A stretch of 6,697 bases of DNA from Proteobacteria bacterium UBA1844 (GTDB lineage: Bacteria > Pseudomonadota > Gammaproteobacteria > Steroidobacterales > Woeseiaceae): NCBI GenBank assembly GCA_002338615.1, contig DDIS01000006.1:1-6697 (forward strand). The letters run 5' to 3'. The notes below the pieces were generated by a model that saw nothing but the letters and a program-made list of their open reading frames with translations, searched no databases and was not told where the DNA came from. Shown one piece after another: positions 6,572-6,697 of the stretch. The position numbers and the translations under genes are program-made. Each line of letters begins with the position of its first letter. Within the stretch, counting starts at the first letter, position 1.

Positions 6572-6593
6572 ACGACATGCAAACGACATGCAA
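6572..6593 (+). repeat. Perfect 11-bp tandem duplication over the lipoprotein start codon
   Basis: ACGACATGCAA occurs twice in direct succession (6572-6582 and 6583-6593). Each copy contains an ATG, but because 11 is not a multiple of three the second ATG (6588) lies in a different frame and does not encode a signal peptide. Confidence 0.9.
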
Positions 6594-6697
6594 GCTAGTT
6601 TTGGTGGTGCTGGCAACGTCTATGTTTCTGGGTGGCTGTGGCGGCGGCGGTGGCGGCGGTACGACTACAGCGCCGCCACCCCCACCTCCGCCGTCCC
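6577..6697 (+). CDS. Putative lipoprotein with Gly-rich and Pro-rich linker, cut by the window end
   Basis: Only the first 40 codons are present. The N terminus is a lipoprotein signal peptide: Lys6, a hydrophobic run (LVLVVLATSMF), then the lipobox LGGC with Cys21 as the lipidation site for signal peptidase II. Seven Gly follow directly, then TTTA and a run of Pro, a low-complexity tether often placed between the lipid anchor and a folded domain in gammaproteobacterial surface lipoproteins. The mature domain is outside the window, so its function is unknown. The gene is divergent from the arylsulfatase and has almost the same ribosome-binding leader, so joint regulation is possible. An 11-bp tandem duplication covers the start codon. 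Confidence 0.8.
   Translation, partial: MQTTCKLVLVVLATSMFLGGCGGGGGGGTTTAPPPPPPPS

Overview
The window reads as chromosomal DNA of a moderately high-GC gammaproteobacterium, probably a free-living aquatic or marine heterotroph. This rests on gene content only: an Rnk-type nucleoside diphosphate kinase regulator and a UspE-like tandem universal stress protein (both typical of Gammaproteobacteria), a FixL/FixJ-like two-component pair, and a large exported Cys-type arylsulfatase beside a lipoprotein. No lineage marker such as rRNA is present. There are no signs of recent transfer: no insertion sequences, integrases, tRNAs or CRISPR arrays.

Layout. Positions 1-22 hold a strong palindrome just downstream of a minus-strand UspE-like gene (51-1103). 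A divergent control region (1104 to about 1344), with overlapping dyads near 1133-1156, separates it from a plus-strand pair: a soluble PAS histidine kinase (stop at 2547) and a FixJ-like response regulator (2540-3163). These two overlap by 8 bp and are surely co-translated. A 195-bp gap with two dyads and a candidate extended -10 promoter leads to rnk (3359-3781). rnk converges on the arylsulfatase gene (6395 to 3849, minus strand), with a 9-bp-stem hairpin between the two stop codons. Beyond the arylsulfatase is a 181-bp divergent control region, then the first 40 codons of a lipoprotein (6577 to the window end).

How the parts may fit together. The kinase/regulator pair is a complete signalling unit with a cytoplasmic PAS sensor. 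The divergent stress-protein gene is a reasonable but unproven target. Rnk is an RNA-polymerase secondary-channel (GreA/GreB C-terminal fold) protein with a housekeeping or stress role. The arylsulfatase would act outside the cytoplasm, releasing sulfate from organic sulfate esters. It and the divergent lipoprotein share a control region and near-identical ribosome-binding leaders, so they may be co-regulated envelope proteins. I see no clear evidence of a wholly new system. The most open items are the operator-like dyads, the unidentified Gly/Pro-rich lipoprotein and the duplication over its start codon.
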